Assembly (NCBI RefSeq): GCF_050529585.1
Contig: NZ_CP172882.1
Span: 682,001-746,000, forward strand
DNA: 64,000 nucleotides
Source: Enterococcus_D sp050529585
GTDB lineage: Bacteria > Bacillota > Bacilli > Lactobacillales > Enterococcaceae
Reading direction: 5' to 3'
Shown here in pieces: positions 33,454-42,171 of the stretch (positions within the stretch are counted from its first letter, which is position 1; each line of letters begins with the position of its first letter). Below the pieces are notes generated by a model, which did not search any database, had not been told where the DNA came from, and saw only the letters and a list, made by a program, of their open reading frames with translations. The position numbers were made by a program, and so were the translations under genes.

Positions 33454-34806
33454 ATGAAAGAAAGAAAAACAGTGATAATCCGCATTGCATTGGCAATCGG
33501 GTTGACATTGGTGGTGATCGGCTTAGTGGTTTGGTTTGTACTAGGGTTTTCATTGGGTCGTTTTATGGGCGATCAGACGCAATCGACGGCAGCGACGCAA
33601 ACCAGTCAAACAACAATCAAAGAACAAAATGTGGGGTACTTCAACCAATTTTTACCTTTTGAAGGCGATTATACTTATGATCCCAGTACTGAAGGTGCCA
33701 ACTTATTCTATGACTTGATGCGCTATTTTGCTTCCGAAAAAGTGGCAGACGATGTGCGGATCGAATCTTATAGTGTTAGCGGTGCGGCATATGAAGATGG
33801 GATTTTGACCGTCAAGTTTACTGTCTGGCCTGAAACGATCAATCGTGATCAGATGGTTGCTTATTGGGGGAAAGTGGCCGATGATGGCTCCGTCCGAGAT
33901 ATCTGCTGGCAAGTAACGATTGATACCACGAGTCAAGGTGACACGGCGATCACCAATGTTGCTACAGGAGATGCCAGTGTCATCACAGAAGACAACAATC
34001 AGATGACCAGTGATTCGAACAGCAATCAAACGATTGCCTACAAAACAGAGGTCGGCAAAGACCAACTCAAACTGACATATGATGGATGGAAAAACCAAGT
34101 GATTCTTCCTTATGCACTGTCAGATTTTTTCGGTGGTGAGTACAGTGGCGACAAACAATCGTTGATTGACCAAAGTTATGTACTGACCCCTGATCAAACA
34201 GGGTTTATCCGAACAGCTTATGCAAGTGACAATAGTGCCAAGGAAACTGTTTATTATACGTATACTGATGATCAAGGTAGCAGCTGGAAAGATGTTATCT
34301 TGGAAAAAGACGCAGCAGCGATTCGTTATCGCAAGGTCGCATTTGGTGAAGATGGCTTTGGCTATATCTTTTTGTCTGGAGGCAGAGTAATGAGCCAAGA
34401 AGGTTATCTATCTTATATCACCACAGACGGCGGCAAAACTTGGACGGAACATCAGGTCGTTAAAGGTGTCAGCAGCTTATTGACAGATGCGTGTTACCTA
34501 AATGAACATGTCGGCTTCATGAGTTTAGGTGGGGTAACGCCTTCAGCACCTAGTCTATATGTGACAACGGATGGCGGGAATACTTGGCTGCAATCATCCT
34601 TTGAGATGCCAGATGACTTGGAAAAAGTCTTTGTTGTAGCGGAAGCGCCATACGAAGAAGATGGTGTGTTGAAAGTGAAAATCAATCAAGGATCGATGGG
34701 GGATTATAAAGGCGGCAGTGTCAAAGGGATTTTTATCTCGAAGGATCAAGGGGTGACTTGGACATTTGATCACGAAGAAGCAGCCGATACAACGGAAGCA
34801 GGATGA
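33454..34806 (+). CDS. Membrane-anchored protein with Asp-box (BNR) repeats
   Basis: A 450-residue protein of unknown function. Residues 8-32 form one membrane helix without a lipobox or peptidase site, so it should be held outside the membrane. A low-complexity Thr/Gln/Ser linker follows. The C-terminal half has four Asp-box-like turns, S/T-x-D-x-G-x-T/S-W (YTDDQGSSWKD, TTDGGKTWTE, TTDGGNTWLQ and SKDQGVTWTF), the mark of sialidase-like beta-propellers. Catalytic sialidase arginines are not apparent, so binding or scaffolding is more likely than catalysis. ATG 33454 follows AGGTGG and is preferred to TTG 33430. It appears monocistronic. Confidence 0.65.
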   Translation: MKERKTVIIRIALAIGLTLVVIGLVVWFVLGFSLGRFMGDQTQSTAATQTSQTTIKEQNVGYFNQFLPFEGDYTYDPSTEGANLFYDLMRYFASEKVADDVRIESYSVSGAAYEDGILTVKFTVWPETINRDQMVAYWGKVADDGSVRDICWQVTIDTTSQGDTAITNVATGDASVITEDNNQMTSDSNSNQTIAYKTEVGKDQLKLTYDGWKNQVILPYALSDFFGGEYSGDKQSLIDQSYVLTPDQTGFIRTAYASDNSAKETVYYTYTDDQGSSWKDVILEKDAAAIRYRKVAFGEDGFGYIFLSGGRVMSQEGYLSYITTDGGKTWTEHQVVKGVSSLLTDACYLNEHVGFMSLGGVTPSAPSLYVTTDGGNTWLQSSFEMPDDLEKVFVVAEAPYEEDGVLKVKINQGSMGDYKGGSVKGIFISKDQGVTWTFDHEEAADTTEAG

Positions 34807-34940
34807 TTTCTTAAGTTTCATTTAACAAAGCAAGCAAAGCCATGTGATTTATCTTTGATGATTGCAACTATTCAAGAATATGATAGACTAGAGCTAATTA
34901 TTCAAACAACAACATATCAATCAAGAGTGAGGGAATCAAC

Positions 34941-35378
34941 GTGGCAGCAAATCAAGTGATCTTGGTGGGGAAAATCGCTGAAATGACAACAGCGTCCCTT
35001 CAAGACGCAACCGGCATTCGGTTTATATTAATGGTCAAAACAAATTGGCAGTCGGCAGCTGAAGCTGAATTATTTGAATGTGTGATCTTCGGCAAGCAAG
35101 CAGAAACATTTAAGCAGTATACGCAAATCGATGCAACCATCAAAGTAACTGGACATTTACACAGTTGTCCTCATCAGACTGAAGATGGACAAAGGTTTTG
35201 CGGTGCAGAAGTCATTGTGGATAGTTTTCAGTTACTCGAGCGGCCTGAGCCAGTTGTGGTGAAAACTGAAGCCTATAAATCACAGGCGGAAACGCGGTTG
35301 ATCAACAAACAAAATCAAGCACATGACCCCTTCAAAAACCAAGTGTTAGAATTTTTGAAGGACAATCGATTCTTATAA
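34941..35378 (+). CDS. Single-stranded DNA-binding-like protein, short form
   Basis: A 145-residue protein whose first about 105 residues fit the SSB oligonucleotide-binding fold: NQVILVGKIAEM at the start, FECVIFGKQAETFKQYTQ, and VTGHLHSCPHQTEDGQRFCGAEV. The start is GTG 34941 after GAGTGAGGG. Unlike the replicative SSB it lacks a Gly/Gln-rich linker and the acidic DDLPF-type tip that binds partner proteins; it ends in KDNRFL. It lies away from rpsF/rpsR, so it is not the main ssb. A role in competence, stress or a mobile element is possible, and no firm symbol is given. Confidence 0.65.
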   Translation: MAANQVILVGKIAEMTTASLQDATGIRFILMVKTNWQSAAEAELFECVIFGKQAETFKQYTQIDATIKVTGHLHSCPHQTEDGQRFCGAEVIVDSFQLLERPEPVVVKTEAYKSQAETRLINKQNQAHDPFKNQVLEFLKDNRFL

Positions 35379-35472
35379 AAAAAAACATTGTCAACATCTC
35401 AATGTCAGACAATAATTTTTTGACACATAAGATGATCATCGGTTTAGAACCAAATAGAGTGAATAAAAAATC

Positions 35473-35517
35473 TACCTGAATCATTGATTTTCCTTAGTCG
35501 ATGATTCAGGTTTTTTT
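35473..35517 (+). terminator. Terminator after the SSB-like gene
   Basis: A 13-bp stem (35475-35487 with 35498-35510) followed by seven T. A weaker stem and T-run (35388-35421) lies closer to the stop. Confidence 0.8.
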
Positions 35518-35649
35518 ATGCGCTAAAGCCTGATTCATTAGGTTTTTTCTCAAGCTTTATTTTTATTAAAAACATACGTTAAAAAATACAATATCAAATT
35601 GGAGAAATCCAAAATGTCAATATTTTTTTAAAAAAATTAATGAAAATGG

Positions 35650-35678
35650 TTGCATTCTGAGAAACTTATCTGTAAAGT
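35650..35678 (+). promoter_or_regulatory. Promoter of the ABC exporter leader
   Basis: TTGCAT (35650-35655), 17 bp, TAAAGT (35673-35678), placing the start of transcription about 30 bp before the leader peptide ATG. Confidence 0.45.
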
Positions 35679-35712
35679 GTAATTATCAAATAAAAACGAA
35701 GGAGGGATTACG

Positions 35713-35781
35713 ATGCAAAATGTAACAATCAAACAAATCAATGAATTAAATAAAGTTAATCCCTTACTCGGTAACCATTAG
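35713..35781 (+). CDS. 22-residue leader peptide of the ABC exporter operon
   Basis: A small frame with a full-strength ribosome site (GAAGGAGGG, 7 bp before ATG). The peptide starts MQNVTIKQINELNK and ends VNPLLGNH. It stops 28 bp before an intrinsic terminator that stands in front of the two ABC genes. This is the layout of ribosome-mediated attenuation seen for antibiotic-induced exporters such as bmrCD, where drug-stalled ribosomes on the leader prevent the terminator from forming. The peptide itself probably has no other role. Confidence 0.6.
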   Translation: MQNVTIKQINELNKVNPLLGNH

Positions 35782-35809
35782 TGCACAGATAATGTCTTTT
35801 TGACGTTTT

Positions 35810-35846
35810 AGCTCTGTCCTTTTTTCCGAAGGGACAGAGCTTTTTT
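35810..35846 (+). terminator. Attenuator terminator before the ABC exporter genes
   Basis: A 10-bp stem (35810-35819 with 35832-35841) ending in a T-run, between the leader peptide and the first ABC gene. No promoter is obvious after it, so read-through should control the exporter. Confidence 0.7.
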
Positions 35847-35877
35847 GTGTACTTTTTTAGATTGAGAGGGATAAAAA

Positions 35878-37632
35878 ATGAAGTATGTACTAAAACAATT
35901 AACAACGTATTTTAAAGAACATAAAGCCCGCTATGTAGTGGTCTTTGCGTTCATGATCATCTCTAGTGCCATGTATGTGGCACCCATTTATATTTTGCGC
36001 TTATTTATTGATGCACTATTACAAGATGATTTTTCACAAGCAGTTTTGATTCGTTACAGCAGTTTGTTTGCTGGTGCGATTCTATTGGGCTATTTGGCAG
36101 AGTTTGTCTGGACCTACAATTTGTTTATTGGTTCTTACGATTTGCAGCGGCAGTTGCGGCAACAATTGATGGGGCATTTTTTGAAAAGGGGGGCACCTTT
36201 TTATCAACGTTTTCGTACCGGAGATTTGATGACCCGTTCTAGTGATGATGTCCAAGTCATGGGAATGACCGTGGGATACGGCCTGATGGTTTTCTTGAAT
36301 ACGAGTTTGTATTTGAGCTTTATCGTTGCGATGATGGCGGTGACTGTTTCTTGGCAACTGACACTGATAGCTTTGATCCCTATGCCGATTCTAGCCTATT
36401 ACATTTTCAAATGGGGCTCGCAAGTCGATAAAGCTTTTACTGAAGCTCAAAATTCAGTATCGGAAATGAATAGTGAAGTCTTGGAAATCATTGACGGTAT
36501 CCGTGTTGTTCGCGCATACGGTCTTGAAGAAGAAACAACGAAACAATTCGAAACCAAAACGACTGAAACGCGGGCAAAAAACAATATTGTTTCTGAAATC
36601 GATTCGCGCTTTGGCCCGCTGATCACGATTATTTTGGCCATTAGTTTTGTGCTTAGCTTTGGGATTGGGGCCCAATTGGTAGCCAATCAGCAAATCACGA
36701 TTGGTGCGATGGTCTCTTTCCAAGTTTATTTGACAATGGTCGTATGGCCGATGATTTCAGCAGGTGATCTGGTCAATGTGATGCAGCAAGGAGCAGCTTC
36801 ATGGCGGCGGATCAATGAAGTGCTGCAAACGGATGATCAACTTGAACCAGATGGATCAGCTGATCTGACGAGCGTTGAGACAATTATGCTGTCTGATTAT
36901 CATTTCAAATATCCAGGGACTGAACGTGAAGTATTGGCTGGACTGGATTTAACGATTCAAAAAGGAGAAGTATTGGGGATCGTCGGTAAAACAGGAAGCG
37001 GCAAAACCTCACTGCTGCGCCAATTTGGCCATCGTTATCCCTATTCAAATCAAATGCCGCAAATCAATGGGAGAAAACTGACGCAGTATCATACAGATGC
37101 TTTGCGCAGCCAATTTGCGGAAGTCCCTCAGGAACACACATTGTTTTCAAGAACAATCAAAGAAAATCTGCTGTTCGGACAACCCGATGCTAGTGATGAA
37201 GCGCTTTGGGCAGCTTTGGATGCGGCTTGTTTTACAGAAGATATCAAGCGGATGCCAGAAGGCTTAGACACAATTGTCGGTGAAAAAGGCGTTTCCTTAT
37301 CAGGTGGTCAGAAACAACGCTTGTCTTTAGCCCGCGCATTTTTACGGCAGAGTGAAGTCTTATTGTTGGATGACGCCTTGTCCGCTGTCGATGCCAAAAC
37401 CGAGCAAGCCATTATCACCAATTTGAAAAACATGCAACACGCGCCAACCTCGATCATCGTGACCCATCGGTTATCAGCGATCACCGAAGCCGATCAAATT
37501 ATTGTTTTAGATGAGGGAGAGATTTCGCAACGGGGTACCCACCAGTCATTGATCAAGACACCAGGGTGGTACCAAGAGCAGTATTACCATCAACAGTTAA
37601 AGGAGGACGATATGGATGTTCTCAACGATTAA
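35878..37632 (+). CDS. Heterodimeric ABC exporter subunit with degenerate Walker B (LmrC/EfrC-like)
   Basis: A 584-residue half-transporter: six membrane helices (to about residue 320) and a C-terminal ATPase. Walker A is GKTGSGKT (near 370), the signature LSGGQ is normal, but Walker B reads LLLDDALSAVD, with Asp in place of the catalytic Glu. That marks the non-hydrolysing partner of heterodimers such as LmrCD, BmrCD, EfrCD and TM287/288. It probably exports drugs or lipids from the cytoplasm or inner leaflet. It overlaps the second subunit gene by 17 bp. Expression is likely controlled by the leader peptide and attenuator upstream. Confidence 0.85.
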   Translation: MKYVLKQLTTYFKEHKARYVVVFAFMIISSAMYVAPIYILRLFIDALLQDDFSQAVLIRYSSLFAGAILLGYLAEFVWTYNLFIGSYDLQRQLRQQLMGHFLKRGAPFYQRFRTGDLMTRSSDDVQVMGMTVGYGLMVFLNTSLYLSFIVAMMAVTVSWQLTLIALIPMPILAYYIFKWGSQVDKAFTEAQNSVSEMNSEVLEIIDGIRVVRAYGLEEETTKQFETKTTETRAKNNIVSEIDSRFGPLITIILAISFVLSFGIGAQLVANQQITIGAMVSFQVYLTMVVWPMISAGDLVNVMQQGAASWRRINEVLQTDDQLEPDGSADLTSVETIMLSDYHFKYPGTEREVLAGLDLTIQKGEVLGIVGKTGSGKTSLLRQFGHRYPYSNQMPQINGRKLTQYHTDALRSQFAEVPQEHTLFSRTIKENLLFGQPDASDEALWAALDAACFTEDIKRMPEGLDTIVGEKGVSLSGGQKQRLSLARAFLRQSEVLLLDDALSAVDAKTEQAIITNLKNMQHAPTSIIVTHRLSAITEADQIIVLDEGEISQRGTHQSLIKTPGWYQEQYYHQQLKEDDMDVLND

Positions 37633-39364
37633 ACGTTTGTTGTCTTATTTAAGCTTTTACAAAAAACAATTTATGCTGGGTGCCAGTTTATTACTGCTGG
37701 CAGCAGCCTTGGAATTAACGTCACCTTTGATCGCCAAACAATTGATCGATCAAGTAATGACCCCCGCTTCAGAAACTGCTGTTTTAAAAATGATGCCCTT
37801 GCTCCAACTTCTTGCGGGTTATTTGCTTGTGAACTTGATTGGTTCGCTGTTTCGCTATGTCAGTTTGCTGCAATTGCGAAAAATGTCAAATAGCATCGTA
37901 AAAAAGATGCGGGATCAGTTATTTCAACATATGCATCAGCTGCCAGTATCTTATTTCGATCAGATTCCGGCGGGGAAAGTTGTTGCGAGAATCACCAACG
38001 ATACTGAAGTTTTGCGTTCCAATTTTTATGTAGTTGTGATCAGTAATTTACTGAGTAATATCATGCAGATCGTCGGCGCATTTATCGCATTGACGCTGCT
38101 GAATCCAACATTAGGCACAGCGATGCTGGTATTGATCCCAATTCTAAGTATCTGGCAGCATTTTTATACCAAGTATGCCTCTCGTTATAATTTGGCGATG
38201 CGGGAATATATCTCGCAAATCAGTGGACAATTGAATGAGTTTGTTCAGGGAATGGCGATCATCCAGGCCTTTCAGCGGGAAAAACAATTACAGAAGGAAT
38301 TCAATGAAACCGTCGATAAATGGTTTCAAACCGGACGTAAATATCTATTACTTGATTCCAGTATTGCTTGGGGATTAGGAAATTTATTGCGAAATTCTAC
38401 GATCTTGATTTTGATCACGACGCTCGCTTCATTCTTTCTGAATGATCGTTTGGCAATCTCGGCTGGTTTGTTGTATGCCTTTATTGATTATATCAATCGT
38501 TTATATGACCCTATCGAAGGACTTGTCCAAACAATCACCAATGTACAGCAATCACTAGCAGCGGGTCAACGGGTTTTCGAATTTGCAGATCAACCCGTTG
38601 AAGCACAGCAAACCGCACAAATCGCTGTCAGTGAGGGTACCGTTTCATTTGAAGGTGTTACTTTCGGCTATGATCCTAAGCAAGTGATTTTGCATGATAT
38701 CAATTTTCAAGCACAAGCCGGTGAAACGGTTGCACTTGTAGGTCATACGGGTAGCGGAAAATCAAGTATCTTGAACTTGTTGTTTCGTTTCTATGATCCG
38801 CAAAAAGGACAAATCTATGTAGATGGTCAAGCAATCGATCAGTACGATCGCCATAGCTTACGCCAATCAATGGCTATTGTGATGCAAGATCCTTATTTAT
38901 TTACTGGTACGATTGCCAGCAACATCGGGATGAATGATCCTGCAATCAGTGATGAGATGATCATTGATGCCTTGAAACAAGTCGGCGCAGATTATTTATT
39001 GGATCGTTATCCGGAAGGGATCCATCATCCAGTGGTTGAAAAAGGCAATGCGTTTTCGAGTGGTGAGCGGCAATTGATCAGTTTTGCCCGAGCGCTCGTT
39101 TTCGATCCCAAAATTTTGATTTTAGATGAAGCCACTAGTCATGTTGATACTGAAACAGAGTCGATCATTCAAAGAGCGATGACAGTCTTGCAAAAGGGAC
39201 GTACGACTTTTATGATCGCCCATCGCTTATCCACGATCAAAGAAGCCAATCAAATTTTGGTGCTAGATCAAGGGAAAATCGTTGAGCGAGGCAATCACAG
39301 CAGTTTGGTCCAAACAACAGGCATTTATCAACAAATGTATCAAATGCAAGCGGAACAGCTATAA
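37616..39364 (+). CDS. Heterodimeric ABC exporter subunit with consensus Walker B (LmrD/EfrD-like)
   Basis: A 582-residue half-transporter with six membrane helices followed by an ATPase. Walker A is GHTGSGKS, Walker B LILDEATSHVD keeps the catalytic Glu, but the signature is altered to FSSGE. Together with the Asp in its partner, this gives one working and one degenerate ATP site per dimer, the standard build of LmrCD-type multidrug exporters. ATG 37616 lies in the end of the first gene behind AAAGGAGG. It closes the operon at a strong terminator. The substrate cannot be told from sequence. Confidence 0.85.
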   Translation: MFSTIKRLLSYLSFYKKQFMLGASLLLLAAALELTSPLIAKQLIDQVMTPASETAVLKMMPLLQLLAGYLLVNLIGSLFRYVSLLQLRKMSNSIVKKMRDQLFQHMHQLPVSYFDQIPAGKVVARITNDTEVLRSNFYVVVISNLLSNIMQIVGAFIALTLLNPTLGTAMLVLIPILSIWQHFYTKYASRYNLAMREYISQISGQLNEFVQGMAIIQAFQREKQLQKEFNETVDKWFQTGRKYLLLDSSIAWGLGNLLRNSTILILITTLASFFLNDRLAISAGLLYAFIDYINRLYDPIEGLVQTITNVQQSLAAGQRVFEFADQPVEAQQTAQIAVSEGTVSFEGVTFGYDPKQVILHDINFQAQAGETVALVGHTGSGKSSILNLLFRFYDPQKGQIYVDGQAIDQYDRHSLRQSMAIVMQDPYLFTGTIASNIGMNDPAISDEMIIDALKQVGADYLLDRYPEGIHHPVVEKGNAFSSGERQLISFARALVFDPKILILDEATSHVDTETESIIQRAMTVLQKGRTTFMIAHRLSTIKEANQILVLDQGKIVERGNHSSLVQTTGIYQQMYQMQAEQL

Positions 39365-39378
39365 TCGACAATTAAAAT

Positions 39379-39418
39379 CCTTGCGTGTCCATAAAATCTA
39401 AGGACGCGCAAGGTTTTT
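39379..39418 (+). terminator. Terminator after the ABC exporter operon
   Basis: A 12-bp GC-rich stem (39379-39390 with 39402-39413; one G-T pair) and five T. Confidence 0.85.
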
Positions 39419-39571
39419 CAATATAATGCGAAGGGTTGCCTCATCGTCTATGGGGAGTAGGGAAAGGAAGCCTTCGCTTATACGTGATGTTTAAATGAAG
39501 CACTATAGGGATGGTGTCTCAATTTTTGCAAGTAAGACTCGCCAATGGGAGAAATCTGGCGATTTTTCTTT

Positions 39572-40501
39572 TTAAACTTCATGCGCATATAACGGGGTGG
39601 ATAGATAGCGTTCGCCATTATCAGGAATGATGGCCAAGACTTTTTTTCCAGCACCGAGTTCTATGGCAGTATCGATAGCAGCTTTGATCGCAGCACCAGC
39701 AGAAATACCGACTAACAGTCCTTCTTGCGCACCAGCAGCACGAGCCGTTGCGATAGCTTCATCACTAGTTACTTGCAGAATTTGCTGGTAAGCCTCAGTA
39801 TCTAAGACCTCAGGCACGAAACCAGCAGAAATGCCTTGGATTTTGTGTGGGCTGTGTTGCCCCCCTGATAACACGGGGGATTCAGCTGCTTCAACAGCGA
39901 TGATTGTCAAATCTGGATATTGTTCTTTCAAATAGTGACCAGCGCCAGTGATCGTACCGCCAGTACCGACACCAGAAACGAAAGCATCAATCCCATCTTT
40001 TCCAAATGCCTCAGCGATTTCTGGTCCAGTTGTACCATAATGGATGTTTGGATTGGCCTCATTATTGAATTGCAGGGGCAAGAACCAACCATTTGTCTCG
40101 GCTAATTCTGTCGCTTTCTTGATTGCGCCTTTCATACCTTCACTAGCAGGCGTTAAGACAAGTTCTGCACCGTAAGCTTGAATCAATTTGCGCCGTTCGA
40201 TCGAAAAAGATTCCGGCAAGACAATCACAACTTTGTATCCTTTGGCTGCGCCGACAAAGGCCAATCCGACACCAGTATTGCCAGAGGTAGGTTCAACGAT
40301 CGTGCCTCCAGGTTGTAATTTGCCGCTGTTTTCAGCTGCTTCGATCATTGCCAAGGCAATACGGTCTTTCACGGAACCAGCTGGATTGAAAAATTCTAAT
40401 TTGACATAAACATCCGCGGCGCCTTCTGGAACGAGTGTATTGAGTTTGACGATAGGTGTTTCTCCAATCAGTTCTGTAACAGAGTCAACGATTTTTACCA
40501 T
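39572..40501 (-). CDS. cysK: Cysteine synthase (O-acetylserine sulfhydrylase)
   Basis: A 309-residue PLP enzyme that makes L-cysteine from O-acetyl-L-serine and sulfide in the cytoplasm. The PLP Lys is K45 in NPAGSVKDRIAL, the substrate loop is PTSGNTGVGLA, the phosphate-binding loop GVGTGGTITGAG, and the late GISAGAAIKAA segment is typical. Length matches CysK. It is monocistronic behind a T-box leader whose specifier is read here as AUG (Met), so it would be induced when methionine-tRNA is uncharged. That suggests the cysteine feeds methionine synthesis, though no met gene lies nearby. Confidence 0.92.
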   Translation of the reverse strand: MVKIVDSVTELIGETPIVKLNTLVPEGAADVYVKLEFFNPAGSVKDRIALAMIEAAENSGKLQPGGTIVEPTSGNTGVGLAFVGAAKGYKVVIVLPESFSIERRKLIQAYGAELVLTPASEGMKGAIKKATELAETNGWFLPLQFNNEANPNIHYGTTGPEIAEAFGKDGIDAFVSGVGTGGTITGAGHYLKEQYPDLTIIAVEAAESPVLSGGQHSPHKIQGISAGFVPEVLDTEAYQQILQVTSDEAIATARAAGAQEGLLVGISAGAAIKAAIDTAIELGAGKKVLAIIPDNGERYLSTPLYAHEV

Positions 40502-40586
40502 ATATATTCCTGCTTTCTATGTGGGATGATGCAGTGTTTGTTGCAAGAATCTCATAACCCATGATAAGAAGGGGCTAAAGGGAGAA

Positions 40587-40855
40587 AAAAAAGTCCCTTC
40601 AAAGCCTCAGCTTTGAAAGGACGATCATCTCGTGGTACCACCTTAGGGTTATTTTTTGCTTGCACAAAAAAACTTGGTCAGTTCGTTTGAACAAACTGTA
40701 TTGCGCTATCGGGCTTTCTCCGTTACGGATTATTCGTCCGTAAATGCTCAAAGACCATCTTCTGATTCTTTTTCTTATTCGTTTCCACCAACCACGAATT
40801 CTCTATCAAGAAAAAACAACCGTACTCTTCTTTTCACTGCATCTCTATGAAATTA
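40587..40855 (-). promoter_or_regulatory. T-box riboswitch before cysK, probable Met specifier
   Basis: On the minus strand the leader shows the stem I start GATGCAGTGAAAAGAAGAG, the distal GGTTGGTGG region, the T-box core AAGGTGGTACCACG (40644-40631) and a terminator stem with T-run (40622-40587). Aligning the 3' side of stem I (TCTTTGAGCAT) with the glyQS T-box puts AUG in the specifier position. Uncharged tRNA-Met would favour the antiterminator. Confidence 0.85.
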
Positions 40856-40860
40856 ATAGT

Positions 40861-40889
40861 ATCTTAGAGCATAAATGTTCAATTGTCAA
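40861..40889 (-). promoter_or_regulatory. Promoter of the cysK T-box transcript
   Basis: Minus strand TTGACA (40889-40884), 17 bp, TAAGAT (40866-40861). Confidence 0.65.
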
Positions 40890-41003
40890 TTCTTTTTGTG
40901 ATAGGGGATAGCAATCACGAATGTAAAAAAATACCAAATAACAGATGGAGATGGACTGGAAACGCGGGAGTCCTTATTGATCAAAGGCATCGTCGAAAGT
41001 ACG

Positions 41004-41582
41004 CTATACTTTTGCAACTTGGAGCATGGGCATATCGGCTTGCAGCCAATGTCGTGCAAAAGATAGGTCATTGATCCAAGAAGTAATATGCGGCTGATCA
41101 ACCAATAGCGGCATACGGTCATGAATCGCTGCGACTGAATCATTTGGGTTTGTCGTCAAAATAATCGATTCTGTCTCGATGCGGTCTTCTCGTTGTAATA
41201 TACGGTAAAACCCAGCGACATAGAGCGGATCGTTGCTGGAAAAGTAATATTTTTCTTTGTCGTGATTCCATTCATAAAATCCAGACATGGGAAACACGCA
41301 CCGAAACTGCTGAAAGGACGCTTGAAACGTCTTTTTGGTTTCAACTGTTTCAGCGCGGGCATTGATCATCAAATGTCCTTTTCTGAATCCAGTAAATCCC
41401 CATTTTGTCACACCGCTTACGATTTCTTGCTGCCGATTGGCACCTAGGGTCACCACATGATTCGAAGGGAAAACTTCATTGACGGCAATAACTTGCTGTT
41501 TTTTTCTGGCTTTTGCAGCAGCTTCTTGATAATAGGCGGCCAAAGCACCAGTAGCAGGATCAAACAAATATCTTCCGCACAT
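41004..41582 (-). CDS. SRAP-domain protein (HMCES/YedK family)
   Basis: A 192-residue SOS-response-associated peptidase family protein. Members cap abasic sites in single-stranded DNA by a covalent bond from Cys2, after removal of Met1. Here the protein starts MCGRYLFD, so Cys2 is present, with the family's INARAETV, PMSGFYEWN and LTTNPNDSVAAIHDRMPLL segments, the last holding the active-site His. It is monocistronic on the minus strand. No LexA-type box was looked for with confidence. The fold is certain; the DNA-repair role comes from the family. Confidence 0.85.
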   Translation of the reverse strand: MCGRYLFDPATGALAAYYQEAAAKARKKQQVIAVNEVFPSNHVVTLGANRQQEIVSGVTKWGFTGFRKGHLMINARAETVETKKTFQASFQQFRCVFPMSGFYEWNHDKEKYYFSSNDPLYVAGFYRILQREDRIETESIILTTNPNDSVAAIHDRMPLLVDQPHITSWINDLSFARHWLQADMPMLQVAKV

Positions 41583-41728
41583 CGCACATTCACTCCTTTT
41601 CTTTGATAGATTGGGAAAGTGTTTGTTTCAGTATAGCGAGTATCTTTCGTTTTTTACCAATGATTTGCTTGCCGGTGTAATGCTTCAATTTTGTTATTCA
41701 TTTTCAATAGACTACAAAAAATAAAAAA

Positions 41729-41769
41729 CAAAAAAGGCAGTCAACTTTTTCGGTTGGCTCCCTTTTTTT
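41729..41769. terminator. Terminator after the 48-residue gene
   Basis: Imperfect 10-bp stem (41736-41745 with 41753-41762) flanked by A-run and T-run, able to act on both strands. Confidence 0.55.
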
Positions 41770-41780
41770 ACTCTATTTGG

Positions 41781-41927
41781 CTATCCAATTTTTTTCACTC
41801 TCCCGCCAATTTTATCAGCAAAGCGCTCGGCTTCTTCCTTACGTTTGTATGTAAGAGCGATAGATTTATCGCGGGTTCGTTTGCCTTGTGGCGTGAGATA
41901 ACCATGGAAGATTTTGATTGCATACAT
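41781..41927 (-). CDS. 48-residue basic protein of unknown function
   Basis: A small minus-strand gene with a perfect AAGGAGGTG ribosome site 10 bp before the ATG and a terminator 12 bp after the stop. The product starts MYAIKIFHGYLTPQGK and ends in ADKIGGRVKKIG; it is rich in Lys and Arg with no hydrophobic helix or signal peptide, so it should be a soluble basic protein. The alternation of hydrophobic residues at the start suggests a beta strand, and an EEAERFADKI helix follows. I do not recognise a family. It is independent of its neighbours. Confidence 0.6.
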   Translation of the reverse strand: MYAIKIFHGYLTPQGKRTRDKSIALTYKRKEEAERFADKIGGRVKKIG

Positions 41928-42171
41928 TTAGTAAGCACCTCCTTCAATGATGTAATAATAACAAAATTAGCGCTTTCATTCAAGTGGTTATGAGAAAATT
42001 GTTATTAAAACGTTATTTTTTTGCAAAAATCACGAAAAATATGCTTATCTGTTGGCTGATGCTAGGTCTTCTTTTCATTCAGGAGAAGAAAAAACGCGTA
42101 TAATAAAAATAAAAGTGTAGATTTGACTGGATTTAGATATATGCGCATCCAAATAAGAAAGGTGACAAGTG

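Noticed and set aside
41691..41993. 100-codon plus-strand frame opposite the 48-residue gene
   Set aside because: It contains a terminator hairpin and is antisense to a gene with a perfect ribosome site; no motif is seen.
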